From the NCBI RefSeq assembly GCF_023898315.1, contig NC_064621.1, forward strand, positions 534,523,383 to 534,587,382: DNA of 64,000 nt, given 5' to 3'. The position numbers and the translations under genes were made by a program. The DNA comes from Schistocerca nitens (lineage: Eukaryota; Arthropoda; Insecta; Orthoptera; Acrididae). Positions 45,961 to 58,113 of the stretch are shown in pieces; positions within the stretch are counted from its first letter, which is position 1, and each line of letters opens with the position of its first letter. Below the pieces are notes generated by a model. The model ran no database searches. It saw only the letters and a program-made list of their open reading frames with translations, and was not told the DNA's origin.

Positions 45961-46429
45961 TTGTCATGTACTGTCAGCCATCCACACCAGCTGCCTGCCG
46001 AGCAGATTTCTGTACATGTTTTTAGGCAAGTTCGGAAGCACTGCATCTCTCAGAGCAATTCACACAGCAGGTACATTTCTCTTCCAGGTTCTATTCCCCT
46101 GTCACCAAGCCACTGTCGGCCCAATAAGTACTTGCACTGACAGTGTTAAGCAGCAGCATTTTCATTCCTCCTGCAGATACTAAACAAATAATGAAAGTGC
46201 TGTCTGTTTCCAGAACCTTTTGTTCCATGCCTTCCTTCTCAGACACTGTGAGTTCTCTTACCCAGCATTCTTATTGACAAGTGGACTTGGGGTTATAAAA
46301 GTTAACAGTGCTGTCATTACTTACTTTTTGTATGGCTATTGGCAGTAACTGGATTCACACCACTTTACAAGAAAGGACTATCTTTCCTTGCTTCATTCTT
46401 TCATAACTTAATAACTGAAGTACTATTTG

Positions 46430-47125
46430 ATAACATTTTGAAACCTAACTAACTGGTCTGAAGATTTTGTTATTTAAGATTGGAAGCTCATTTACTACTT
46501 TTAGCATCTCATTTCTTCATTTAATATACTCAGCATCACCTGATTTAATTCAACTACATTCCAATAATCTTGTTTTACTTTTGTTGACATCCACCTCATA
46601 AACTCTTTTCACAACACTATCTATTCTGCTCAACTGCTTTTCCAAGTCCTTTATCATTGCTGATTGAATTACAGTGTCACTGGCAAACTTCTACTTTTTA
46701 TTACTTCTCCCTGAGGTTTAACTGCCTCCCCAAATTTCTCCTTGGTTTCCTTTACTGCTTGCTCTAAGTACATATTGACTGACACCGGAGAAAGGTTACA
46801 ACTTTGTCACACTCATTTCTCAGCAATTGCCTCAATTTCACAACCTTCAACTCTTACGATTGCAGCATGGTTTCTGCACAAATCGTAGATAAATTTTCAC
46901 ACTCTGTGTTTTACCATTGCTAACTTCATAATTTCAAAGTGTGTATTCTAGTCAACACAGTCAAAAAAGCATTCTCTAAATCCAAAAATGCTATAAATGT
47001 AGGTTTGCCTCTCTTCAGTCTATACTCTAAAGTAAGTCATAGGATCAGCCTCATGAATTCCTACATTTCTCTGAAACTCAATGGCATTCATCAGTAAATA
47101 ATTTGTTTCAGTATTTTGCAACAAT
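46430..47125 (-). mobile_element. old RTE LINE fragment
   Basis: Reverse-strand AIEFQRNVGIHEADPMTYFR near 47050-47090, FFDCVDWNTHFEIMKLAMVK near 46900-46960, and VDVNKSKTRLLECS with IKSGDAEYIK near 46530-46590. These line up block by block with the younger RTE at 57.8-60.8 kb (VGIREAIL, NVDWNTLFQILKVAG, MNINKSKTRIMECT, IKSGDAEGIR). Much more mutated, opposite orientation, both ends missing. Confidence 0.8.
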
Positions 47126-47129
47126 GACT

Positions 47130-49205
47130 TGTTGAATTTCAGCACTAATATGTAAAAATATATTTTTAGTAATATTGCAGAGATAGAAGTTAAACAAAAT
47201 CACTACATTTCATATTCTAAAGTTGAATTTATTGTTGTACTTAACCTTAGTACAAATTTATAAATTGTTTTCATTGCTGAAACATTAGTCAGATTATTTG
47301 AATCTGAATTTAAACGTTATTGACTGGTGAGTGAACCCTTCACTTTTAGCATTGGGAAACATGCCAATGACTCTACCATGCCCACCCTAAAAGTATCAAG
47401 ACGGAAATAGGTAACCGAGTCTTCTGTAGGCATCATATGTAGCATGTTCCACCTGTGTCACTGCAGTGAGGTGGCAACACCGCAAGGCTGTACCTACACA
47501 CATCAAAAATACCTCTCTTATCAATCAGTAGCCACAAACAATTATTTCATTCGTTATGTAAATCTATCTGGATTATGTCTGTCTCAGCTATTCTTTGCCC
47601 TCGGGTTCCCACTGAACTTCCATTGTTTTCATACATCACAATTCAGATTCTAAATATTAATATGTAGGCAGAGAAAATCTTTTTGCCAAGAGCCATCACA
47701 GAAAAACCATGGAGAACAACATTAAATTACTTTAGTTGGAATCAGGGGGTCCTTCTACAGTCAAAAGAGAAAAATGGATTGTTAATAACAGATGGGATTT
47801 TAAACATGGTAACTTAGAAATTGTAGTAACCAAGTCAAGATTAGCAGGGAGATGTCATAACTGAGCCAATAAGGAGATGAAATTATGTGCAGGAAAAATA
47901 GGAAAGAAGTATGAAAAACATGTAAGAAAATAAATAAATGAAATGAAAATGAAAGGAAAGGAATAAGGAAATGAAAGAACAAGAGAAACAAGGCCAGAAA
48001 ATTAACATTAAGCCATGTGTTTGATCAAATACAGACTACAATGTGTGTAGTGCATACATCCACACAACAACAAAGAGTGAAAATTCAAAAGCTGTGAAAC
48101 AGTCACCACTGCTTTTTAAGTAGTTGTCCACCAGTCAACACAAAGTGAGCTGTAGTCTGTCCTTAAACTATTAGTTGAAACTTCTAACTTTGTCACAGCT
48201 CTGTCCTATTGCAGACATACACTAGTGAAATTTTGACAGCAATGTGAATGAGAGCAAAAGGATGCTGCGCTGCTACAAAGAAGATGACAAACCACAATCC
48301 TGGGACCTCCAAGCATGCGTTACTGAATGGGGTTTCAGAAGAATGAATAACTACAACTACTTAAAAAATAGTTTCCACTTGAAACAGTAAACACTTCAGG
48401 AACCAAGGAGTTACTTTTTGGAGTGCTGACATGTCAAGTATATTTGGAAGCAAAAATATTACTTCTAGTTAAATACAACAAAGTTTGTCACATATTTTTA
48501 TCACTTTCTAATAATTTTATTTGTTATTTTATAACAAGGCAATAAAAGAAATACCTACAATTCTGACTACACTGTAATGAGCAATTTTAAGTGGATAATG
48601 TTAACTCAGAAAATCAGCTTCTAATTTCTTATAAAACACTTACCCAAAGGAAGCAAAATTTAATCCAAAAAGTCTATCATGAATGCTGGCATGCAAATTA
48701 TAACAGTATTATCAGATTAAAATGGCATGCACTGAAAATCTTCAATAATTAATTATCAAAATTGTCAAAAAGTTAGCATGCAAGTTACAATCTCACAGTA
48801 TGCTGAAGAGAAAGCATTTTTAAAATATACAAAAATGAAAAGAGTGAATAATTGTCATGCAAGTGAGTGACGAATAACACACACAATACATAACACCATA
48901 TTGTTGTTTTCACAGATATGTATGTTACAGTTACAAATGTGGCATTATATCTTCCTATAAAACTTTTTAATGTGTGTTACATTAGAGCTCCAAGGCAGAA
49001 GATGGTTCTCTAGAAATAGTCACAGTTGATCTATTTTTGCCATCCACCATACTCCTCTTTTCTGAGCTTATGTCCAAACTAGAATGATTCTGATTTTAAT
49101 TTTAATTCTAATTTTACTTCCAAAATAAAAAGCTCATCTCAACATCATGTCTCCCCACAAAACAATCAATATGACTCTGGAAAGAATTTATTGCAAAAAG
49201 AATTC
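47130..49205. other. unassigned AT-rich intron sequence
   Basis: About 2 kb with no recognisable coding, repeat boundary or splice-bounded exon. Confidence 0.4.
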
Positions 49206-49416
49206 AGACCATCATTATTCAGACTGTGGAAAAAAATCATCTTCCATTAGTTTCAGCTTTGCAGTCAAAGGAGACAGAAGTAATCCTCTAAACTGTAGAC
49301 CCATATCACTGACACCGATTTGTAGCAGAAATTTGGAACATTTACTATAGAAAATTATTTACCCACATAACCATCACAGAATCAGAAAACATAGTTCTTG
49401 TCAAACAACTTGCTCT

Positions 49417-49710
49417 TTCCAGAATGACATTTTCACTCTGTAGTGGAGTGTGCGCTGATATGAAACTTCCTGGTAGATTAAAACTGTGTGCCGGACCTAA
49501 GACTCAAGCTCTGGGCCTTTGCCTTTCACAGGCAAGTGCTCTACCAACTGAGCTACCCCAGCACGACTCACAACCTGTCCTCACAGCTTTCATTCCGCCA
49601 GTACCTCTTCTCCTAACTTCACAGAAGCTCTCCTGCATACATTGAAGAACTAGCACTCCTGGAAGAAAGGATACTGTGGAGACAAGACTTAGCCACAGCC
49701 TGGGGGATGT
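49417..49710 (-). mobile_element. tRNA-derived SINE, near full length
   Basis: In minus orientation a head with A box TAGCTCAGTTGG (49544-49555) and a B-box-like AGCTTGAGTCT (49500-49510), then a body AAACTGTGTGCC...AGGAAGTTTCATATCAGCGC and a 3' end at about 49417. A further 5' arm of about 150 bp (to 49710) precedes the tRNA-like head. The tRNA portion is followed by SINE body and has a damaged B box, so it is not a tRNA gene. It interrupts the CR1 RT. Confidence 0.82.
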
Positions 49711-49891
49711 TTCCAGAATTGCATTTTCACTCTGTAGCTGAGTGTGCGCTGATATGAAACTTCCTGGTAGATTAAAACTGTGTGCTGGACTAAGACTCAA
49801 ATTCAGTAGAGCACTTGCCCGTGAAAGGCAAAGGTCTGAAGTCCGAGTCTCGGTCTGGCACACAGTTTCAATCTGCCAAGAAGTTTCAACT
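49711..49891. mobile_element. second SINE copy, 3' part plus inverted partner
   Basis: 49711-49800 repeats the SINE 3' tail in minus orientation (CATTTTCACTCTGTAGCTGA through CTGGACTAAGACTCAA). From 49805 the sequence switches to plus orientation, AGTAGAGCACTTGCCCGTGA through CACAGTTTCAATCTGCCA to about 49885. This is another head-to-head arrangement, less symmetric than at 24.4 kb. Confidence 0.75.
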
Positions 49892-51056
49892 TAATCTAAA
49901 TTTACGTGAGGCAATCATGCTATCAATGGGCAGTCTCAAGTTTGGTATAAACTTCTATAGTTCCAGAAATCTTTTGGCACTATTCCTCATAAGCAGCTTC
50001 TAATCAAATTGTCTAGCAACAGAGTACCAAATCAGTTATTTGACAATTTGCAATTTCCTGTCAGCAGTTCTCACAAGTCCTCTGCTGTTCTTAATCTACA
50101 ATAACAATTTAGGAGACAATCTGAGCAACTCTCTTAGCTTGATAGCAAATGATGCTCTTATTTACCATCTAGTAAGTCATCAGAAGATCAAAACGAGTTG
50201 CACAATAATTTGGGCAAGTTACTTGCATTATGCAAAAAGTGGCAATTGACCATAACCAATAACAAGTATGAACCCCTCAAAAAAAGTTAAATTTCCGTTA
50301 CATGGTAAATCACAAAAATTTTAAGGCTGTTGATTCAACTGAATACCGAGGACTTACAACCATGATACACTTAATTGGAACCATCACACAGAAAATGTTG
50401 GGGGAAGGCAAACCAATGATTGCATTTTATTTGCAAATCACTTAGGCGATGTAGCAACACATCTAGCAAAGAAACTGTCTATACTGCACTTGTCTGTCTT
50501 CTGGAGTGCTGCTGCATGGTATGGGATCTTTATCACACAGGACTGACAGAAGACCTTGAAAATATTTAAAGAAAGGCAGCTCGTGGGGATAATATGTCAT
50601 AGGCATGATAAGCATGTTGCGGTGGCAAACATTACAACGAAAGACATATTTTGTTGTAGTGAGGTATTTTCACTTAAGCATGCAGTAGTTGTGTGCGGAC
50701 TGACATTCTGTACAGATGAATTTTTTTCTTTTCTTTTAATCCCATTGGACGTACGAATCACATGACTCGTGTATCTTCCTACAATCAGCAGTCCTACGTT
50801 ACTCCGTTTTATTTGGACTGGAACAGTGGTGGTAGAATGGTCAACAATTGCGAACTCACAGTCCCATGTGAACAATGGTGTTCTGTGTAATTTGTGGTGT
50901 TGGTTTCAGGAGTAACAGTAAAAGGTAACCCATTATTTCCATATTATTATCAATTCTCAGGAGTTTCTTATTATTGCAGTGTTATCTTCTATTAGTTATG
51001 CTGTTTAGTTAGGTTCAGGTTAGTTAGTTATTTTATTTATATTTTTTCTTTGAAGA

Positions 51057-51891
51057 ATGGATGCATATGAAAGGGAGTCTGAAAGAATCAGAAAGTTACT
51101 TGCTGAGGCTTTGGCAGGGAGTGATCATGAAGGTGACTTTGATGACGAATGTGAAGAAAATGTAGATGAGGTAGAAGAGTAACCTGAAAATTCTGATACA
51201 GAACAAGAGGTGTCTGATTGTGAAGATGCTGTAGACAATATCAAAAATGGCCCAACATCAGGTTATGAAATGTAATAAACAGGTACCTCCAAAAACTGTC
51301 AGAACCAGGTCTGAAAATATAATAATCCATCTTCATGGCATAAAGCCCACTCTACAACATCTGAAAAGGTCAAATGAAATTTGGAAGCACTTTTTTACTG
51401 ATGGTATTGTCAGCAAAATAGCAGAAAACACGAACCTGTTTATCGAGTCCCAGAGAGGTAAATTTTCCGCAGACATGGACTGCAATGCTAAGAGTGCAAG
51501 TGAAATTCAAGCTCTAATACTTTTACTGTATTTGGCTGGAATGATAAAGGCTAACCATCTAAGTGCAGATGATCTATGGAAGACTGATGGTACAAATTTT
51601 TGGCCTCACCATGTCACTGCCTAGATTTTGCATCCTCCTCAGATATCTGCGATTTGACAAAAAGTTGACAAGAGAAGAAAGACTGAAATATGATAAGTAA
51701 ACTCAAATAAATATTTTTGACATTTTTGTCCAGAACTGCAAACCAGTGTACACTCCCCTCGAGTACCTCACAATCAACAAGAAGTTAGAGGTATTTTGAG
51801 GCAGCTGTCAGATTAGACAGTACATACACAGAAAGCTGAACAAATAAAGAATAAAAATATTTGCTCTTTGTGACGCCATTATGTACTCAGG
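51057..51891 (+). pseudogene. piggyBac transposase, 5' half
   Basis: Starts at ATG 51057 with an acidic N-terminus (ERESERIRKLLAEAL...), stops at TAA 51180, then continues with HLHGIKPTLQHLKRSNEIWK, FTDGIVSKIAENTNLFIESQ and EIQALILLLYLAGMIKANHL. Further text (about 51660-51890) includes TPLEYLTINKKLEVF in shifted frames. The block order is that of piggyBac transposases upstream of and at the first catalytic Asp. The start is plausible but unverified. Confidence 0.78.
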
Positions 51892-51899
51892 GTGTATAC
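51892..51899. repeat. left 8-bp target duplication of hAT-like insertion
   Basis: GTGTATAC, repeated exactly at 54063-54070. It fits the hAT target pattern nTnnnnAn. Confidence 0.82.
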
Positions 51900-54062
51900 T
51901 AGGGCAAGGAGTAAAAATCCTGGGCTTTTCCAGGATTTCCCAGTTAAAAATGCACTTTTTCCCCCATGAAAACACACTTTTTCCATGTTAAGTGACAGTA
52001 TATTTTCCCTCAGGACTGTAAAATTTATTAATCCTATGAATGGTTAAGGTTTTATACACTGGAACTTTCTGGCACTTTAAGGGGGAGGGAGAGAACACTG
52101 CAAAGTATAAATTCAAATTCCACCAAACACAGCACATTAGTTTCTGAAGCATAGAAATCAAGATTGCGATGTGCCATTGTAGGCCAATCATAGCTAATGT
52201 TATGCGAGCCGATGACAGCAGTTATTCAAGAGCTTAGGCCACGTGATGTAGTCAGTCAACAGCAATATCACTGTTAAGTAGTGAGAACACAAATAGGAAA
52301 AGTTTACACTTTAAATTACTATAAATAGTGCACATATAGTTCACATATAATATTGGTCATTTTTTATGTGTGTTACACTTTAAGATAAATATCACATAAA
52401 TGTGCCAGGAAAATTTTAAAAAATGAATAAACGTCTGGTCTTCTGGGCTCGAAATTCTTCTAAGCAGCTGGTTCTCAAAGTGTTAAGTTTTAAATGAGAG
52501 TTGAATGCTCTGTGACTTAAGAAATTCACCCAACATTCTCACAGGTAACATAATTGTTGTGACTCGCCAATCTTTCAAAGTGCCGCCGCGCAGTTACGCG
52601 CGTCCTCTACACGCGGCGCTTTCTGCCAGCCATGCAGCAGCAGCACCATCTAAGCAGCCAGCCAGCCAGCAGCCGCTAGACTCGGACTCAGTTATGATTT
52701 GACTGTTAAGGTGTACACACATCTTCCTCTGTTTACTTGATCTGTGACTTTCATGTATTGCATCTTCCTTGAAATATATTTGTTAAACTTGAAGTTATAA
52801 CAATAATTCATCTTGCATAAAAGGAAATTTACTTTGAAACTAATGCTTCTCAAACCACCATTCGTAATACTTTACTGTGACCTGTTAGAAACACACTCGT
52901 TTCAGCAACTGCCAACAAGCATCAGAAAACAAGTGTTACTGTGTGGGCACAGCTACAATGGCCTAGGAAGCTGGTATGTTTGTACAAACTTACATTACGT
53001 CATAAAAGAAACAGGACACCAGAGGCTACTCCAAGAGCATCAGAATTTGGCCAAAACATACTAAAATGCAAAATTCTGTACATGGCTGCACATTCAGAGA
53101 CCATGAATATTTACAATTAAAAGAAAACAGCCCTCAGTCACTAATTAGTGACCGCAGGCTCTTTTCTTTTAACTGACACAAAAATGCATAATTCGGCTTA
53201 AGGTGAACATTCGTATGTCCAGATTCGCAATGAAGTAGGCCCCAACCTGATATTAAGCTTCTCAGTGTGGTTTTTTGGATGTAAATTTTCTTGGGGTACC
53301 ACTATTGTATTATCTCATGTTATGTTCTTTATTACAAAATAATTCCACATGTGCCAGAAGATGAAAACATGGATGCGAAATTCAGCGAACAGTTGAAACT
53401 AGTTAACATTGCAGTGAAACACTTCATTTCATATAAACTGACTGCCTCTGCAGAAAAGATTAATAAAAGCCAAATGTCTTTAGCAAACCAACAAAAATGA
53501 CTTCATTGTTCTGCAAGGCACTTAATGCTTCACAGCCAAAAACATGGAAATAAAATAAAATCAGAAAACAAACTAATAACAATTTTACCTTCCGTAATTA
53601 TGTGAATGTATTTTAATTTACTTGATAGCTCCCAGCCACAGAAATCCGTTTTATTTTCATTTGACATGAGAGCTTGAAATGATGAGGAAACAGCAAAATC
53701 ACTAACAGCCATACTTCAAGTAGCCAGAAGCAGGAGAAGGTACTGCTCATACATGACTCAACTACGCATGCACATGAGCCCACTGGAAAATGTTCAAACG
53801 AACCTAATGCAAACAATTGTGACATCACACTCATCGTAAGCAGTTTGTTGTTATGAAGTATTGCACAGTCTTCGTCCTAAAGCCTTTGACACATTTTGCT
53901 CTTGACAGACATTAGAGTATCAGTTCTTACCAGCCAAAATTACAAAAAGTTAACTGAAAACTAGAACACCGAAAAATTCCCGGAATTCTAAAAAATTCCA
54001 GGCTTTTTCCCAGTTTTCTCCTGAATGAAAAGATTCCCATGTTTTTTTCTAGTTGTCCCGGA
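51900..54062. mobile_element. 2.16-kb hAT-like non-coding element inside piggyBac
   Basis: Bounded by the exact 8-bp duplication GTGTATAC. Ends are imperfect inverted repeats: left TAGGGCAAGGAGTAAAAATC, right (reverse complement) TCCGGGACAACTAGAAAAAA, both running on into CCTGGG/CATGGG and A/T-rich C-C-A-G-rich text. No transposase was recognised, so it is probably non-autonomous. It contains a GC-rich, GCC/CAGC-rich patch at 52575-52690 (GCCGCCGCGCAGTTACGCGC) quite unlike its surroundings. Superfamily assignment rests mainly on duplication length and pattern. Confidence 0.68.
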
Positions 54063-54070
54063 GTGTATAC

Positions 54071-54940
54071 ATTGTGTGTATTATATTATTGATATGGAAG
54101 TGCATGTTGGAACACAACCAGAAGGGCAATATTATGTAAGTAATACTCCAGCAGCTGTAGTTCAAAGACTGTGTATCTCCATCAGAGGAATTGGCAGGAA
54201 TATCACACTGGATAACTGGTTACCTGTCGTCAGTTGGCTGAAACACTGAAAAACAATTTTTGGCTAACTTTATTACGAACCATACAAAAAAAACAAAAAG
54301 GAATTGCCACTGAAATCCATGAAGCCCAGTAAGCATGAAGTGGGTTCAAATACATTTTCCTTCAGAAAAATCTTGCACTCCTGTATCATATATTCCTAAG
54401 AAAGGCAGAAACGTTGTACTGGTATCCAGTCTTCACCATGATGACAGTATTGACAAAGAGACAGGCAAAGCAGAAATGATAGTCACGTATAATAAGATGA
54501 AAGACGGCACAAACACATGCGACAAGTTGTGTGGTGTCTACAATTGCACAAGACACAGTTGCCAATGACCTATGGTCATATTTTATTCGTTACTCAATGT
54601 TGGAGGCATCAATCCTTTAGTGATTCATGCTGCTACCAACCCGGCCAGCTGGACTCCACGAAGGAATTTTCTGCACCATTTCTCTCATGAGCTTGTTACA
54701 GAACACATGCGAGTCCTGGCTGCCTTGAGTAACATATTGTCTAATATTCCTATATGGATTTGTGAAATTTTCCAAACTGAAGTGAAAGCAAGGCCTGTCA
54801 ACAACATCCTAACAGACAGTGAGGGAATTGTGCATACTGTGACAGCAGAAAGAATGGACCTACCGGATGGAGCTGCTGCAAATGTAGTAAATATCTGTGT
54901 TTGGAACATGCAAGTGTTATTTGTTCAGAATGTTTAAAAA
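54071..54940 (+). pseudogene. piggyBac transposase, 3' half
   Basis: Continues the transposase after the insertion: IIDMEVHVGTQPEGQYYVSN, RNITLDNWLPVVSWL (second catalytic Asp region), PKKGRNVVLVSSLHHDDSID, IVTYNKMKDGTNTCDKLCGVYN (third Asp region; usually G-V-D-x-x-D-K, here T-N-T-C-D-K) and VIFYSLLNVGGINPLVIHAA. Frameshifts separate the blocks, and a key Asp of the third block appears changed. Confidence 0.82.
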
Positions 54941-55647
54941 CCGAAAACTGTGACTGAAATGTGTAAACTGAAAAACTGTTGTAATCAATGTGTGCCTTTC
55001 ATCCTGTTTACAATATTATTATACATCTTTTTCATATGCACAAATAAGTAATGTAACATATTTGGAAACTTAGAATTTCAGTGGAACAGGGAAACTTATC
55101 ATTTCAGTGGAACTGGACAGAATTTAAAGCATTAGAAAAGGTATGTACTTAGCACATTAAAATCAAATGCAGTAAACTGCATATTCTCAATTACTTTGTT
55201 GATTTTTACTTATATATCTGTATTTATCGGCATGCGGATTGACATTCCGCAGCAACTATTAACGGTACTAAACATGGTGCAACTACTGCAGGGTTAATAT
55301 CAATCATCAACTTTCTCCTCTGAATGCCAAAATATCATGACCACTCCCACATACACAAGGACAAATGAGCATTGAAACAGAATAACAGAAATCTGAGCTT
55401 GCACGGAAAGACTTAGGTGTTCTTTTTTCCCATGTGCTATTTGAGAGGGGAATGGTGATAGCACTGGCAGAAATTACATAACAGTCATAGTTCCAGCTCC
55501 ATAGTCTTAAATATTCATTAGAAAATATCTGGTGTCAACAAGTTTGTTTGCGTGGCCATCATGTGCACCAAGCACAGAAATATTTGTTTTGTAATTAAAA
55601 ACTGCCCTTTCTTGTTGCAATGTATTTTGTTTCTCCCAGACAATTTT

Positions 55648-56088
55648 GCCTTCCACTTTAAGGTACCTTCAGTGGGATAGTTACTCACATTTTAGGTTGG
55701 CATCTGCATTTCCTCTCATCTGTTCACATGGAAGTCACACTATAACTTCACTAACGAAACATAAGCACGTTTTTCAAGTTTTCAACTTTTTTTTTTTTTT
55801 CAAAATTTTCATATTGTTTCCCTAAATGCCTCATCTTGTTTGGTTTGTTTGTCTCCATGAACTCACAGTAGTTACATCTTTAAATCACAGTTTTCAATCA
55901 AATACATACAACTAGTGCTCCAAAACAATATGAAAATTTTGAAGAAAAAGTTGAAAACATGAAAAACATTCTTATGTTTCATAAGTGAAGTTACTGTGTG
56001 ACTTCCAGGTGACCAGATGAGAGGAAACACAGATGCCAACCACACACATCAAAAACCACTCCACTGAAGATGCCTTAAAGTAAAAGGC
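55648..56088. repeat. fold-back element with about 170-bp arms
   Basis: Left arm 55648-55820 and right arm 55921-56088 are inverted copies (for example CTTCAGTGG/CCACTGAAG, TTTCCTCTCATCTG/CAGATGAGAGGAAA, GGAAGTCACAC/GTGTGACTTCC, AATATGAAAATTTTGAAG on the right). The roughly 100-bp loop has no coding text. The right end CACTGAAGATGCC...GAAATAAAATAC resembles PLE-type termini. Confidence 0.8.
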
Positions 56089-56099
56089 AAAATGCATCT

Positions 56100-57793
56100 G
56101 GTAGAAATAAAATACACTGCAGCAAGAAAAGGTGGTTTTTATTTACAAAATAAACATATCTGGTATTATTGACACAGCACTTATTTCCTGCACCATTCCT
56201 ATATACAAAGGAATCACACAATTCTGACCACCTTACTAACTGGTACATTCCTCTAATAACCATAATACATACACAATAAGTGGTTTTGCAACTCAGTAGA
56301 AAAAATTTTGTCCATGCTGAATGTTTGAGAATGAAGGAACTATGAAATAAGTTAAACAATTTGTTCGCATTTGACAAATGGCAAATCAGCTACAAGGTGA
56401 GGATTCAGAGGTCTGGAGCCTCCAGCTGGAAAATGGAGATACTTGTATGATTTTCTGAGAGTTGGCTAGTTAAGGTGTATCACAACTGGTGTCACTGTAG
56501 AGAAATAATGAACCATCAGCACAGTTTTTCAAAAGAGTGGTAGATGCAGACAAGAGACAAATACAGTAATCACATTGGTGTGTGTCAATGGAAGCAACAC
56601 ATTTACATGAATGTTTCACAAGCATATTCATAGAGGAACAAACGTTGAGCTGAGCATGTGCATATAATTTCCTACCAAGCCCCATCACCATCTTTCAACA
56701 CAACTGAGCAAAACACCATACACATTGTAAGGTAGGAATAATCAATACAAGACAGTATAGTTCTTCACTGTCTTTGCTGGTTCCCAGACTAATAAGACCT
56801 CATCTCTGTTCATGGAATCACAGTTTCATCTCTCCACACTGACATAGACAATGAAATTGCACACTGTATGTTTGGTCACCCCAGATCTTAATACACTGCC
56901 ATATCAAAGCTATATGAAATTGTACAGAACCACCCGCACCATATTACACGATTTAGTTATTTCACAGAGTATATTCTGTCATACATTTTTTTCATACCCA
57001 TTTCTGAATATCCACAGTATGTGTAAAAACTTATGTACCTACCCCCCCCCCCTTCCTCCTGCGATGCTGAACAATGAAGCTTCTCAGGAAAAAATAATTA
57101 AATTCAAAATATATGTAGCAACTCGAGGAAGAAAAGCAGCAACCCCAATAACCTTCAGCCAAACAACCCACTAATGGTAACAGTTAGTCAATATAATACA
57201 CAGTTCACCTAAAACTGAATTAAAGTAATGAAGTTCAACTTTAACAAATGTGGATTTTCGGCAAAGTATACCACACAAAAAGAATAAGATGAAGTGCTGA
57301 GCATTCTGAAGAATTATATATATACTGTGAACCAAAAACATGCAAAAGTTAGTATGGCTGAACTACGTAAGATATGTTACATTTTGGGTGAAAAGAAAAG
57401 TTTCTCCTTTCAGTTACAAAAAAGACAGAATAAAATATACTACCACTGTCACTGTTTTATGCTTTGTGCACTACTATAAAAAAAGCCTTTTCTTGGAGAA
57501 ACAACTGTCATTGGGCAGTAAATTTTAAGACAATGAAGTATATTTTTTGACATCAAGAGTACAATAAAAATGAGACACTTGGCTGGAATAAGGTGTGAGA
57601 GATGTTGGACTAAAATACAGGATACACACAGTGATTCATAGAATGTCAAGTGGTACAACAGGAAGAACATTACTACTGTATCTCGGGTAATTGCTGGTGT
57701 CATAAGACATGAATATCAAGTGCTGATTGGAAAGGAATAAATTATTGTGGCAGTAATACTGAAACTGATCACAACACTTAGTTTACGATTCCT
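56100..57793. other. unassigned intron sequence
   Basis: AT-rich, with a C run at about 57043-57053. No recognisable feature. Confidence 0.4.
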
Positions 57794-58113
57794 ATGTAAC
57801 CCCCCACGAACCATGGACCTTGCCGTTGGTGGGGAGGCTTGCGTGCCTCAACGATACAGATAGCCGTACCGTAGGTGCAACCACAATGGAGGGGTATCTG
57901 TTGAGAGGCCAGACAAACGTGTGGTTCCTGAAGAGGGGCAGCAGCCTTTTCAGTAGTTGCAGGGGCAACAGTCTGCATGATTCACTGATCTGGCCTTGTA
58001 ACATTAACCAAAACGGCCTTGCTGTTGTGGTACTGCGAATGGCTGAAAGCAAGGGGAAACTACAGCCGTAATTTTTCCCGAGGGCATGCAGCTTTACTGT
58101 ATGGTTAAATGAT

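Larger units (their letters stand above)
40780..46190 (+). mobile_element. Ty3/Gypsy-like LTR retrotransposon remnant, split by a LINE fragment
   Basis: Plus-strand gag-like text (40860-41500) and pol text (43880-45950: RT, RNase H, integrase) in the right order, with stops and frameshifts throughout. About 2 kb of other DNA, including a Jockey-like fragment, separates gag from pol. Convincing LTRs and target duplications were not identified. The element is old and incapable of expression as a polyprotein. Confidence 0.75.
50678..55293 (+). mobile_element. piggyBac-type transposon with TTAA duplication, interrupted by a hAT-like element
   Basis: TTAA at 50674-50677 and 55294-55297 flank matching ends: GCATGCAGTAGTTGTG after the left TTAA, and CCCTGCAGTAGTTGCACC in reverse complement before the right one. 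Inside are broken piggyBac transposase frames (51057-51891 and 54071-54940). Removing a 2.17-kb insertion leaves about 2.45 kb, a normal piggyBac length. TTAA duplication is the family's hallmark. It interrupts a CR1 3' region that resumes on the other side. Confidence 0.87.
49210..55490 (+). mobile_element. CR1-like LINE host of a nested insertion cluster
   Basis: Three separated pieces read on in order: 49210-49416 (LNCRPISLTPICSRNLEHLL, then a degraded IRKHSSCQTTCSF matching FRK.RSCETQL), 49892-50677 (LISSF..., LTSPLLFLIYNNNLGDNLSN, SLIANDALIYHLVSH for the ADD box, then C-terminal text and GIICHRHDKHVAVANITTKD), and 55294-55490 (TEI.ACTERLRCSFF, the CR1 3' tail). The gaps are a SINE cluster and a piggyBac. 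Same family as 25.1-26.3 kb. Confidence 0.82.

Noticed and set aside
49487..49560. tRNA gene on minus strand
   Set aside because: The A box is good but the B box is damaged and SINE body follows directly; better explained as a SINE head.
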